DNA of 64,000 nucleotides from positions 62,001 through 126,000 of the forward strand of contig NZ_FOAP01000024.1 of NCBI RefSeq assembly GCF_900109545.1. Direction: 5' to 3'. This DNA is from Stigmatella aurantiaca. Its GTDB lineage: Bacteria > Myxococcota > Myxococcia > Myxococcales > Myxococcaceae. The notes beneath the pieces are model-generated. The model worked only from the letters and a program-made list of their open reading frames with translations, had not been told where the DNA came from and searched no databases. Shown in pieces: positions 8,490-16,537 of this stretch (positions are counted from its first letter, which is position 1; every line of letters starts with the position of its first letter). The position numbers and the translations under genes were made by a program.

Positions 8490-9374
8490 ATGTCCCGGTT
8501 CGAGCACAGGCCGCTCGACACGGGAAACGTGCGGCCTCGGCGCACGGCCTTCTCCTTTCCGCAGTCCATTCCCCAGCACTGGTTGAAGGGCAGTCCAGCG
8601 CAGACGCACTTCTTCAACGCCATCAATCTGTTCGTGGTGTCCTTCGAGGACTTCATGGGGCGGGTGATGCGCGGGCAGCTGGCCCACCTGAAGGATCCGG
8701 AGTTCCTGCGGCAGGTGCGCGGCTTCATGGGGCAGGAGGCGACGCACTCCTTCGTGCACACGAAGTACCTGGCCAACCTCCGGGCCCAGGGCTACCAGAT
8801 CGACGCGTACCTGGAGATGGCCGACCGCATCTTCAAGGACGTGTTCGAGAAGAAGCTTGGGCCCGCGCTCTGCCTGTCCATCATCGCGGGCTTCGAGCAC
8901 ATGACGGCCCTGCTGGCCGAGATCGTCCTGTCCTCGAACATGCTGGGCGAGGCGGAGCCCGCCATGGCCGAGCTCTGGAAGTGGCACGCGGCCGAGGAGA
9001 TCGAACACAAGGCGCTGGCGTTCGATCTGCTGAAGGTGACGCACCCGTCCTACCTGCTGAGGCTCCTGGGCGCCTTCCTGGGGGCCCTGGTGGTCGCGGG
9101 CTTCCTGAACGCGGGCATGGTGATGCTGCTGAAGCAGGACCAGCAGCTCTGGCGGCGGCGGACCCTGAAGGACGCCTGGGAGCTGCTCCTGGGCAAGCAC
9201 CGGATGGCCCCCCGGGCGCTGCGGCTGTTCATCAAGTACTTCCGGCCGGGATTTCACCCCGCGCAATACGACAACTACTACCTGGCGGAGCAGGTGCTCC
9301 AGGGCCAGGAGCCCGAGCGCGAGGGCGTCCGGACGCGAAGCTCCCTGGAGCCGGCCGTCCCGTCCGCGAAGTGA
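8490..9374 (+). CDS. Metal_hydrol (PF10118-like) predicted metal-dependent hydrolase
   Basis: The 294-residue protein resembles the uncharacterised 'predicted metal-dependent hydrolase' family. It has an all-helical pattern with QEATHS (residues about 82-87), an FEHMTALLAEI helix (about 141-151) and WHAAEEIEHK (about 171-180). The spaced E and ExxH motifs recall a ferritin-like di-iron site. Two hydrophobic stretches near residue 205 (LLGAFLGALVVAGFLNAG) could be membrane segments. The ATG at MSRFEHRPLD has a poor ribosome-binding site; an in-frame TTG at 8454 is the alternative. Members occur widely in proteobacteria without a proven reaction, so no substrate is proposed. Confidence 0.7.
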   Translation: MSRFEHRPLDTGNVRPRRTAFSFPQSIPQHWLKGSPAQTHFFNAINLFVVSFEDFMGRVMRGQLAHLKDPEFLRQVRGFMGQEATHSFVHTKYLANLRAQGYQIDAYLEMADRIFKDVFEKKLGPALCLSIIAGFEHMTALLAEIVLSSNMLGEAEPAMAELWKWHAAEEIEHKALAFDLLKVTHPSYLLRLLGAFLGALVVAGFLNAGMVMLLKQDQQLWRRRTLKDAWELLLGKHRMAPRALRLFIKYFRPGFHPAQYDNYYLAEQVLQGQEPEREGVRTRSSLEPAVPSAK

Positions 9375-9391
9375 GCCGGGGGGCTCCTTTT
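9373..9391 (+). terminator. Short intrinsic terminator overlapping a stop codon
   Basis: GAGCC and GGCTC pair around a GGGG loop and are followed by CTTTT. The stem begins within the TGA of the Metal_hydrol-family gene. The stem is only 5 bp but all-GC apart from one pair and has the expected T-run. Confidence 0.5.
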
Positions 9392-9487
9392 CACGATTGA
9401 CACATGACCTGACCGGTAGTGTCTTTGCGGGACAACCCAGGACATGCCTTCCGGTGGGCGGTGTCCACGGGAAAGGCCAGGAGCCCC

Positions 9488-9901
9488 ATGTCTCTCAGCA
9501 GCAGTGACGAGCGCGGCTATTACGAGCGCATCTACAAGGTCGTCCAGCAGGTCCCTCCCGGCAAGGTGACCACCTACGGGGATGTCGCCGCCATCGTGGC
9601 CGAGGGCTGCGACGCCCGCATCGTGGGCCATGCGATGGGGGCCCTCGGGCCCCGGTCCGTCGAGGTGCCCTGGCAGCGCGTCATCGGCCGCACCGGGCGC
9701 ATCACCACCTCGGGCCTGCACCAGCGCGACAAGCTCGAGGCCGAGGGGATTGGCTTCGATGAGCGGGGGTATGCGCTCATGGAGCGCTTCCGCTGGGAGG
9801 GCCCCAGCGCGGAGTGGGCGCAGGCGAACGGCTGCAAGACGCTGTCCTCCGAGGCCGCCGCGGAGGAGGAGACGCCGGACTCCCAGCTCCGCCTGTTCTA
9901 G
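9488..9901 (+). CDS. Alkyltransferase-like (ATL) DNA repair protein, MGMT fold
   Basis: The 137-residue protein has the DNA-binding fold of O6-methylguanine-DNA methyltransferase: VPPGKVTTYGDVA (residues 23-35), the helix with R/GHAMGAL (about 45-53) and the active-site segment VPWQRV. The catalytic Cys of the PCHR motif is replaced by Trp (W62). Loss of the Cys with retained DNA binding defines ATL proteins. These do not transfer the alkyl group; they flip and flag O6-alkylguanine for nucleotide excision repair. A Glu-rich C-terminal tail of about 20 residues follows the core. The ATG at 9488 was chosen because it gives the family N-terminus; its SD-like sequence is GGAG. Confidence 0.88.
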   Translation: MSLSSSDERGYYERIYKVVQQVPPGKVTTYGDVAAIVAEGCDARIVGHAMGALGPRSVEVPWQRVIGRTGRITTSGLHQRDKLEAEGIGFDERGYALMERFRWEGPSAEWAQANGCKTLSSEAAAEEETPDSQLRLF

Positions 9902-9960
9902 GCGGAAAAAAACGGGGCCCCGGCGGGGGCAGGCGTGGGATTCTCCCGGTGAGGACTCCC

Positions 9961-11112
9961 ATGACCGAGCTCGACACCCTCGATGCCTTCGAGCGCCACC
10001 TCCGGGGTGGCGCCTCCCTCGCCAACGTCATCCTGCAAGGGCTCGATCTGCGGGGCTACACGCGGGAGCTGAGCGTCCTGCCGCTCGCGGGGGCCATCTT
10101 CCTGGGGTGCCAGCTCGAAAAGGAGGCCCTCCAGGCGGCCATCGCCCACGGGGCGATGGTGTTCCCGCCCTTCACGGGGCTGCCCTATGTGCCCTACCGC
10201 AACAGCCTCTACACCCCCGAGGAGCTCTACGCGGGCTTCGAGTCCGCCCGGCCGGAGACCTACGCGCAGACGCTGGATGCGCGCATCTACGCGCACTGGA
10301 ACGAGCGGGGGCGGGCCAACCCGCCGTCGCTGCTCGAGACGCTGGGACAGCGGCTGCATGACCACGCCATCACCGATGCGATGGAGGAGCTGCTGGCGGT
10401 GGAAGGCCCCCCGCGCAAGGTGGTGGCCATCATGGGAGGCCACTCCATGCGCCGGGGCGAGGTGGACTACCGGACGGTGGCGGTGCTGGCGCGCGAGCTG
10501 ACGCGCCGGGGCTTCTTCATGGTGAGCGGGGGAGGGCCCGGCGCCATGGAGGCCACGCACGTGGGGGCCTGGTTCGCCCGGCGGACGGAGGCGGAGCTGG
10601 CGCAAGGCCTGGCCGTGCTCGCCCAGGCCCCGAGCTACACGGACCGGGAGTGGCTCGCGCGGGCCTTCGAGGTGCGTGCGGCGTTTCCGCTCCGGGACGA
10701 GGACCTGCTGGCCTGCGCCAGCCTGGGCATTCCCACCTGGCACTACGGCCATGAGCCGCCCAACCCCTTCGCCACCCACATCGCGAAGTACTTCGCCAAC
10801 AGCGTCCGGGAGGATGGGCTGCTCACCATCGCCAAGGGGGGCATCGTCTATTCCCCTGGCAGCGCGGGCACCATCCAGGAGGTGTTCCAGGACGCGTGCC
10901 AGAACCACTACAACTCCGTGGGGGTCATCAGCCCGATGATCTTCCTGGGCCGCGAGTTCTGGACGCGCACGCGCCCCGTCTACCCCCTGCTCGCGCAGCT
11001 GGCCCAGGGGTATGAGTACGCGCGGTACCTGCGCATCACCGACGACGTGGAGGAGATCATCCAGGCGCTGGAGGCGTACGCGCGCGAGCGGGCGGAGGGG
11101 ACAAAGACCTGA
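9961..11112 (+). CDS. LOG-like Rossmann-fold nucleotide-binding protein
   Basis: The 383-residue protein carries the nucleotide-binding motifs of the LOG ('lysine decarboxylase-like') family. [13 protein letters not shown] (about residues 186-198) matches the first LOG motif, and [10 protein letters not shown] (about 299-308) replaces the common PGGxGTxxE. An extra N-terminal region of about 150 residues lengthens it well beyond classical 200-residue LOG enzymes. LOG proteins release a base from a nucleoside 5'-monophosphate. The next genes encode purine nucleoside phosphorylase and a PRPP synthetase, which supports a role in nucleotide salvage or turnover. The altered PGG loop means the activity should be treated as inferred. 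The ATG at 9961 follows GGTGAGG. Confidence 0.75.
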   Translation: MTELDTLDAFERHLRGGASLANVILQGLDLRGYTRELSVLPLAGAIFLGCQLEKEALQAAIAHGAMVFPPFTGLPYVPYRNSLYTPEELYAGFESARPETYAQTLDARIYAHWNERGRANPPSLLETLGQRLHDHAITDAMEELLAVEGPPRKVVAIMGGHSMRRGEVDYRTVAVLARELTRRGFFMVSGGGPGAMEATHVGAWFARRTEAELAQGLAVLAQAPSYTDREWLARAFEVRAAFPLRDEDLLACASLGIPTWHYGHEPPNPFATHIAKYFANSVREDGLLTIAKGGIVYSPGSAGTIQEVFQDACQNHYNSVGVISPMIFLGREFWTRTRPVYPLLAQLAQGYEYARYLRITDDVEEIIQALEAYARERAEGTKT

Positions 11113-11149
11113 GGCTTTTTCCGGCGGGCCTGGGCTATGGTCTCAGGCC

Positions 11150-11875
11150 ATGCCAACTCCCCACATCTCCTCCGCGCCGGGAGACTTCGCCGAGGTGGTG
11201 CTGATGCCCGGAGACCCCCTCCGGGCCCGCTACATCGCCGAGCGGTTTCTCACCCAGCCCCAGCAAGTGACGTCCGTGCGCAACATGTATGGCTACACGG
11301 GCACCTTCCAGGGGCGAAGGCTGTCCGTGATGGGGCATGGAATGGGGATTCCCTCCCTGTCCATCTACGCCACCGAGCTCATCAAGGAGTACGGGGCGAA
11401 GGTGCTCATCCGGGTGGGCAGCTGCGGGGCCATCCGCAAGGACGTGCCGGTGCGCAGCGTCATCATCGCGCAGGGGGCGGGGACCGACTCGAAGGTCAAC
11501 CGCATGAGGTTGATGGACCACGACTTCCCGGCGGTGGCGGACTTTGGCTTGGTGCGCCGGGCGGTGGAGGCGGCCGAGCGGCGCTCGCGCGTGGCCCGCG
11601 TGGGCAGCGTGTTCTCGACGGACCTGTTCTACCACCCGCAGGGCGCGCTGCTCGATGCGCTGGAGCGCATGGGGCTGCTGGCCATCGAGATGGAGGTCGC
11701 CGGGCTGTACGGCGTGGCCTCGGAGTATGGCGCCCGGGCGCTCGGACTGCTCACCGTGTCGGACCAGCTCCGCACGGGCGAGGCGCTGTCCGCGGAGGCG
11801 CGCCAGACGTCGTTCGATGAGATGATCGAGCTGGCCCTGGATGTCGCCGCCGCCGAGAGCGCCTCCATGGCGTGA
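11150..11875 (+). CDS. deoD: Purine-nucleoside phosphorylase, DeoD type
   Basis: At 241 residues this matches the length of E. coli DeoD (239). It shows the family landmarks TPHI at the N-terminus, [13 protein letters not shown] (phosphate loop), [23 protein letters not shown] (phosphate-binding), [10 protein letters not shown] (ribose-binding Glu pair) and the catalytic Asp in VSDQ. It catalyses reversible phosphorolysis of purine (deoxy)nucleosides to base and (deoxy)ribose-1-phosphate in the cytoplasm. The start ATG lies 37 bases after the LOG-like gene, and the PRPP synthetase paralogue begins 56 bases downstream, so the three probably form one unit. Confidence in the family is high; 6-oxo versus 6-amino preference is not deduced. 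Confidence 0.93.
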   Translation: MPTPHISSAPGDFAEVVLMPGDPLRARYIAERFLTQPQQVTSVRNMYGYTGTFQGRRLSVMGHGMGIPSLSIYATELIKEYGAKVLIRVGSCGAIRKDVPVRSVIIAQGAGTDSKVNRMRLMDHDFPAVADFGLVRRAVEAAERRSRVARVGSVFSTDLFYHPQGALLDALERMGLLAIEMEVAGLYGVASEYGARALGLLTVSDQLRTGEALSAEARQTSFDEMIELALDVAAAESASMA

Positions 11876-11931
11876 GCGGGGCGCCTCATCCGGCACCACC
11901 TGGAAGTCAAAGACCTGCACGGGGAGCTGTC

Positions 11932-12852
11932 ATGCGCGTCGTCTTGATGTCCGGTTCGTCCCACCCCGTGCTGGGGGCGGCTCTCGCGGAGGCGCTCGGG
12001 GTGGAGCCTGGGCGGTGCGAGATCGACCGCTTCCCGGATGGTGAGCACCACGTCGAGGTCATCGAGGAGGTGCGGGGCTGCGACGTCTACCTGCTCCAGT
12101 CCCTGGGGCCCCCGGTGGACTCGCACCTGATGGAGCTGCTGCTGCTGGTGGACGCGTGCCGCCGGCGGGGGGCCGGGCGGGTGACGGCGCTCGTGCCGTA
12201 CTTCGCCTATGCCCGGCAGGACCGCCGGGAGACGGGCCGGGAGCCCCTGGGGGCGCGGCTGGTGGCCGACCTCATCCGGGCCTCGGGGCTGGACCGGATC
12301 GTGACGTTGGATCTGCACAGCCCGGCCGTGGAGGGCTGCTTCAACCTTCCCGTGGAGCACCTGAGCGCCATGCCCCTGCTGGCCGAGCGCCTGCGCCAGA
12401 TCGTCACGCCGGGCTCGGTCATCGTCGCGCCGGACCTGGGAGCCATGAAGCGCGCGGAGCGGTTTGCCGCGCTGCTGAAGCTCCCCGTGGCCGTGGTGCA
12501 CAAGCGGCGCACGAGCGGCTCCCAGGTGCATGTCCACCACATCACCGGCGATGTGAAGGGCTGCACCCCCATCCTCGTGGACGACATGATCTCCACCGCG
12601 GGCACCATCGAGGCCGCGGTCCAGGCGCTCCTGGAGGCGGGCTGTGAGCCCCAGGTCACCGTGGTGGCGACGCACTCGCTGCTGGTGGGCCCGTCCATCG
12701 AACGCCTCCGGCGCTTGCCCCTGCTCCGGCTGCTGACGACCGACAGCGTGCCGAGGCCCGCGGCCCTTCCCATTCCCCTGGAAACCGTCTCCATCGCCTC
12801 ATTGCTGGCCCGCGCCATCGAAATGTTGAGAGCTGGGCTGTCAGGACATTAG
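11932..12852 (+). CDS. Ribose-phosphate pyrophosphokinase paralogue
   Basis: The 306-residue protein has PRPP synthetase hallmarks: the DRFPDGEHHVEV segment, the catalytic flexible loop YARQDRR (about residues 88-94), the pyrophosphate-binding TLDLHS, and the PRPP loop ILVDDMISTAGT (about 212-223). In canonical enzymes the loop reads DDMIDTGGT, so this is a divergent or secondary paralogue. It would make PRPP from ribose-5-phosphate and ATP. Sitting behind deoD and a LOG-like gene, it could recycle the sugar phosphate released by base removal. The ATG at 11932 follows GGGGAGCTG. Whether it is the housekeeping enzyme cannot be judged from this window. Confidence 0.88.
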   Translation: MRVVLMSGSSHPVLGAALAEALGVEPGRCEIDRFPDGEHHVEVIEEVRGCDVYLLQSLGPPVDSHLMELLLLVDACRRRGAGRVTALVPYFAYARQDRRETGREPLGARLVADLIRASGLDRIVTLDLHSPAVEGCFNLPVEHLSAMPLLAERLRQIVTPGSVIVAPDLGAMKRAERFAALLKLPVAVVHKRRTSGSQVHVHHITGDVKGCTPILVDDMISTAGTIEAAVQALLEAGCEPQVTVVATHSLLVGPSIERLRRLPLLRLLTTDSVPRPAALPIPLETVSIASLLARAIEMLRAGLSGH

Positions 12853-12924
12853 ACAAAGACGCTGAGTTCCCGAGGGTTTAGGGAAGCCGGGATGGGCTTG
12901 TCCCTTAGTCCGAGAGGGGCGGGG

Positions 12925-12954
12925 TTGGAATGACCCACCAAGCTCTGCTAGGGT
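12925..12954 (+). promoter_or_regulatory. Possible sigma-70 promoter for the pseudokinase/eutBC unit
   Basis: TTGGAA (12925-12930) and TAGGGT (12949-12954) are separated by 18 bases, placing a start site about 20 bases before the GTG start. The match is moderate, and GC-rich DNA yields chance matches, so this is tentative. Confidence 0.3.
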
Positions 12955-12984
12955 GGCCGTTGCTGCTGAGACCTGGAGTTCTCT

Positions 12985-14133
12985 GTGTTGGACATGGAGA
13001 TGTACGCAGTTCGTCCAGATGCATTGATTCCAGGAACCCTGGTGGGCAACTGGCGCGTCCTCCAACGCCTGGGACACGGCAGCCAAGGGGCTGTCTACCG
13101 GGTGGAGGATGTGCGTCAACCCCGGGAGCACCTGGTGCTACGCATCTCCCTTCGCGCGGCGGAGGGCCGGTTCGATCAGTGGACGGCCCAGCTCAAGCGA
13201 GCCCACCCCAACGTGGTGCTGCTGCATGCCTGTGGGCGCTGGCCCCGGCCCCGGAGCGGCTTCTTCTACTCCGTGCGCGACTACGTGAAGGGCCAGGCGC
13301 TGACGAACTGGGTGGAGACCGTCAACCCCACCTTCCTTCAGGGGGCCGCCATCCTCAGCCGGCTGGCGCTGGCCATCGACGACATGCACCAGCGCGATGT
13401 CTGGCACCGGGACATCCGCCCGGACAACATCCGCGTCCGTGACGGGGATGGGGAGCCGGTGCTGCTGGACCTGCGTGCGGGCGGCAACGAGGAAGTCGAC
13501 ACGCTCACCCGGATGCCGCTGCCCACGGAGCTGCTGATGTACCGCAGCCCCGAGGCCCTGCGCTTCCTGCGGATGAACTGGGGGCGCCGGGGCGTGCGCT
13601 ACCACTTCCGCCCCTCGGATGATCTGTACGCGCTGGGGGCCACGGCGTACTGGTTGGTGACGGGGCACATGCCCTTCTCGCCGGCGCTCGCCCCGGACGT
13701 GCTCCACGGCGCGCTCGAGATGCGGATGCCGGTGGCGCCCCACGAGGTGAACCCGCGCGTCCCCCGGGCCTTCAGCGCGTTGATTCTCCGGCTGCTGGAG
13801 AAGGAGCCGGATTACCGGCCCCGCAGCGGTGAGGCCCTGAACGCGGAGCTGGTGGCGGCCGTGTCCGCGGGCGCCCGGTCCATCTGGGCCTCCCGCATCT
13901 TCGACTGGTGCCGGGATGAGGCGGGGCAGGAGCTGTCCCCGCTGCGCATTCTCCGCCCCACGGCCCCCTGGGAGGGCAGCTCCGGGTGCCCGCGCCTGCC
14001 CCGGGTGGTGCACTTCAACCCGCCCTACGACAAGGCGCTCTTGCCCTTCGAGCCCCCCCCCTGGTGTGCCAATCCGGTCCCGGTCCGCAAGTGTCCCGAG
14101 GAGCCCATGGGGCCCTGGTCCCAGATGATGTGA
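12985..14133 (+). CDS. Hanks-type Ser/Thr kinase-like protein, probable pseudokinase
   Basis: The 382-residue protein has a kinase fold without a transmembrane segment. The Gly loop is GHGSQGAVY (residues 30-38). The VAIK lysine is Arg (R53 in VLRIS). The catalytic loop reads HRDIRPDN (141-148), keeping D143 and N148. The DFG motif is D162-L-R. With the ATP-anchoring Lys and the DFG Gly both changed, catalysis is doubtful, so it is best called a pseudokinase. A Pro-rich C-terminal tail of about 80 residues has several Cys. The GTG at 12985 has GGAG six bases upstream; in-frame ATGs at 12994 and 13000 are alternatives. It ends 37 bases before the fused ethanolamine ammonia-lyase gene and is probably cotranscribed with it. 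Confidence 0.75.
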   Translation: MLDMEMYAVRPDALIPGTLVGNWRVLQRLGHGSQGAVYRVEDVRQPREHLVLRISLRAAEGRFDQWTAQLKRAHPNVVLLHACGRWPRPRSGFFYSVRDYVKGQALTNWVETVNPTFLQGAAILSRLALAIDDMHQRDVWHRDIRPDNIRVRDGDGEPVLLDLRAGGNEEVDTLTRMPLPTELLMYRSPEALRFLRMNWGRRGVRYHFRPSDDLYALGATAYWLVTGHMPFSPALAPDVLHGALEMRMPVAPHEVNPRVPRAFSALILRLLEKEPDYRPRSGEALNAELVAAVSAGARSIWASRIFDWCRDEAGQELSPLRILRPTAPWEGSSGCPRLPRVVHFNPPYDKALLPFEPPPWCANPVPVRKCPEEPMGPWSQMM

Positions 14134-14170
14134 GCGGGGGCAGCTCGCTTCGCGGATGGAGGCCGTACCC

Positions 14171-16477
14171 ATGATGCAGCCACAGCGGGTGTTGTCCGAG
14201 GAGTCCTCTCCCACGCCAGATGCCGCTGAAGGCCGGATTCCCCAGCGCCCAGAGCTCTTGGCGCCGGGCGTGGCCCTGCTGGAGATCCTCCCGGACGAGG
14301 ACCTCTTCGGTTACCTGAAGCGCGCGCGTGGAGGCTTCGAGCCTCGCCTGTACCAGCAGCTGCTGGGCGCGGCCAACGCCTTCAAGGAAGGCGATGCGTC
14401 CATTGGCGTGGCGGCGGCGGACGCGCGGTCCCGGGACAATGCCCGGCTCCTGCTCGCGCGCACCCGGGTGGGAGACCTTCATGCCCACCCGCCCCTGGAA
14501 GACCGGCTGCACGTCTTCATGACGGAGGCGATCGACACCGAGGCCCAGGCCCTGACGGCGGACTGGACCCTGGGCCGGCTGAAGGACTTCCTGCTCTCGG
14601 CGGAGGAGGCGGCGGTGAAGTCCGTCTGCGCCGGGCTGGGCAGTGATGTCATCGCCTGCGCCGTGAAGCTGATGAGCGACGCGGAGCTCACCGCGCTGGG
14701 CAGCAAGGTGTTTCACCCGCTGCCGGGCAGCCACCTGGGCGCGCGCGGGTACCTCGGGGCGCGCATCCAGCCGAACTCGCCCACGGACCACCCGGACGAC
14801 ATCCGCTGGCAGGTGTTCAACGGCTGGTCCTTCGCGGTGGGGGACGTGGTGCTGGGCACCAACCCGGTGTCTTCGTCCCCCACGTCCGTGGCCGCGGTGG
14901 AGGCCGCGCTGCACGACGTCCTCGTCACCTTCGGGCTCGAGGAGGTGATGCCCCACTGCGTCCTGGCCCACATCGATGTCCAGGCGCGCGTGGAGGAGCT
15001 GCAGCCGGGCACCACGGGCATCTGGTTCCAGAGCATCGCGGGCACCGACGCGGCCAACGGCACCTTCGATGTCACCCTGGAGAAGATGGTGGAGTACGCG
15101 GCGCGGCGCACGGGCCGCTTCGGGCTCTACTTCGAGACGGGGCAAGGGGCCGACGCCACCAACGGCCAGCACGGCGGCTGCGACATGGTGCTGCTGGAGT
15201 CACGCAAGTACGGCTTCGCCCGCGCGCTCAAGCGGCGCGTGGCGCTGGCGCGGGTGGGGGCGGGGCACGAGGCCGAGCCCTGGGTGCACGTCAACGACGT
15301 GGCGGGCTTCATCGGCCCGGAGGTGTTCCGCACCCGCGAGCAGCTCGTGCGCTGCTGCCTCGAAGACATCGTCATGGGCAAGCTGCACGGGCTGATGATC
15401 GGCCTGGACATCTGCTCCACGCTCCACATGGACGTGACGCTGGATGATCTCGGCTGGTGCCAGGACCAGATCGCCCCCGCGAGCCCCGGCTACCTGATGG
15501 CGCTGCCCACGCGCAATGATCCGATGCTCAGCTACCTCACCACGTCCTTCCAGGATCACGTGCGGCTGCGCGAGCGGTGGGGCACCCGGGTGGATGACCG
15601 GATGTGGGCCTTCTTCCAGCAGCTCGGCGTCATCGACGCGCAGGGGCGGCCCACGGAGCACTTCGGGGACCCCCGCTGGGTCTACGCGCAGTACCGCCGT
15701 CGCAAGGGCGACACCCGCCCGGACGCGGAGCTGCGGGCGGAGGCCGAGCGGGGCATGGCCGAAGTCCATGCCCGCAGCGTCGCGCTCGCGGTGGGGCACG
15801 GGGCGCGGCCCTGGGAGATGGTGGCCGGGCTGGAGCAGGAGGTACGCGGCCACTACGAGGATGCCAAGGCGGGCATCTGGACGGAGCTGTCCCCCCGGTT
15901 CATCGAGACGATCTCCCAGGCGGTGCGCCTGCGCACCCAGGCGGTGGACCGGCGCGACTACATCCTCCACCCCGTCTCCGGGGAGCGGCTGGAGGCCAGC
16001 TCGGTGAGCCGGGTGGAGGCGCTGCGCCTGCGCCGGGAGGCCCGCTGGGATGCCCAGATCGTCATCTCGGATGGCCTGGACCCCCGGTCGCTCATGGACG
16101 AGGGCCACCTGGGCCCCTTCCTGGAGGCCCTGCGGCGGGAGCTGGAGGCCCATGACTACCGGGTAGCCCCCGAGCACCTGGTGGTGTCCTACGGCCGGGT
16201 GCGCGCGGGCTACCAGGTGGGAGAGCTGCTGTTCGGGGACGCGGCCGACCCGCTGCCCCGGGCCCTCATCCACGTGGTGGGCGAGCGCCCCGGCTCCGGC
16301 CACCACAGCTTCTCCGTGTACCTCACGGCCCCCTCGGGCAAGGGGTGGACGGGGGCGCCCCGGCCGGTCGACCACGACCTGACCCGGGTCATCGCGGGCA
16401 TCTCGGACACGAGCGTCCGGCCGGAGGACGCCGCCCGGGAGGCCCTTCGCATCCTGGGAGAACTTTGCCGGGGGTGA
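14171..16477 (+). CDS. eutBC: Ethanolamine ammonia-lyase, EutB-EutC fusion
   Basis: This 768-residue polypeptide joins both subunits of adenosylcobalamin-dependent ethanolamine ammonia-lyase. Residues about 30-490 are EutB-like: LGTNPVSSSPTSV, CVLAHIDVQ, WFQSIAGTDAANG, the signature YFETGQGAD, GFIGPEVF and LEDIVMGKL. Residues about 520-768 are EutC-like: AQIVISDGLDPRSL, VSYGRVRAGYQVGELL and VGERPGSGHHSFSVYLT. The enzyme splits ethanolamine into acetaldehyde and ammonia. The subunits are separate genes in the well-studied eut operons, and no reactivase (eutA) or shell genes lie nearby. The ATG at 14171 was preferred over 14156 because GGAGG lies eight bases before it. B12 is also needed by the NrdJ encoded here. 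Confidence 0.9.
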   Translation: MMQPQRVLSEESSPTPDAAEGRIPQRPELLAPGVALLEILPDEDLFGYLKRARGGFEPRLYQQLLGAANAFKEGDASIGVAAADARSRDNARLLLARTRVGDLHAHPPLEDRLHVFMTEAIDTEAQALTADWTLGRLKDFLLSAEEAAVKSVCAGLGSDVIACAVKLMSDAELTALGSKVFHPLPGSHLGARGYLGARIQPNSPTDHPDDIRWQVFNGWSFAVGDVVLGTNPVSSSPTSVAAVEAALHDVLVTFGLEEVMPHCVLAHIDVQARVEELQPGTTGIWFQSIAGTDAANGTFDVTLEKMVEYAARRTGRFGLYFETGQGADATNGQHGGCDMVLLESRKYGFARALKRRVALARVGAGHEAEPWVHVNDVAGFIGPEVFRTREQLVRCCLEDIVMGKLHGLMIGLDICSTLHMDVTLDDLGWCQDQIAPASPGYLMALPTRNDPMLSYLTTSFQDHVRLRERWGTRVDDRMWAFFQQLGVIDAQGRPTEHFGDPRWVYAQYRRRKGDTRPDAELRAEAERGMAEVHARSVALAVGHGARPWEMVAGLEQEVRGHYEDAKAGIWTELSPRFIETISQAVRLRTQAVDRRDYILHPVSGERLEASSVSRVEALRLRREARWDAQIVISDGLDPRSLMDEGHLGPFLEALRRELEAHDYRVAPEHLVVSYGRVRAGYQVGELLFGDAADPLPRALIHVVGERPGSGHHSFSVYLTAPSGKGWTGAPRPVDHDLTRVIAGISDTSVRPEDAAREALRILGELCRG

Positions 16478-16537
16478 GCACCGAAGAGGGCTTTGCCCTA
16501 GTGCATCCCCCCTGACGTGTGAAGTACATAGAAACGC

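Noticed and set aside
12985-14133. Active Ser/Thr kinase
   Set aside because: The VAIK Lys is Arg and DFG is DLR. HRD and the Asn are kept, so residual activity is possible but not assumed.
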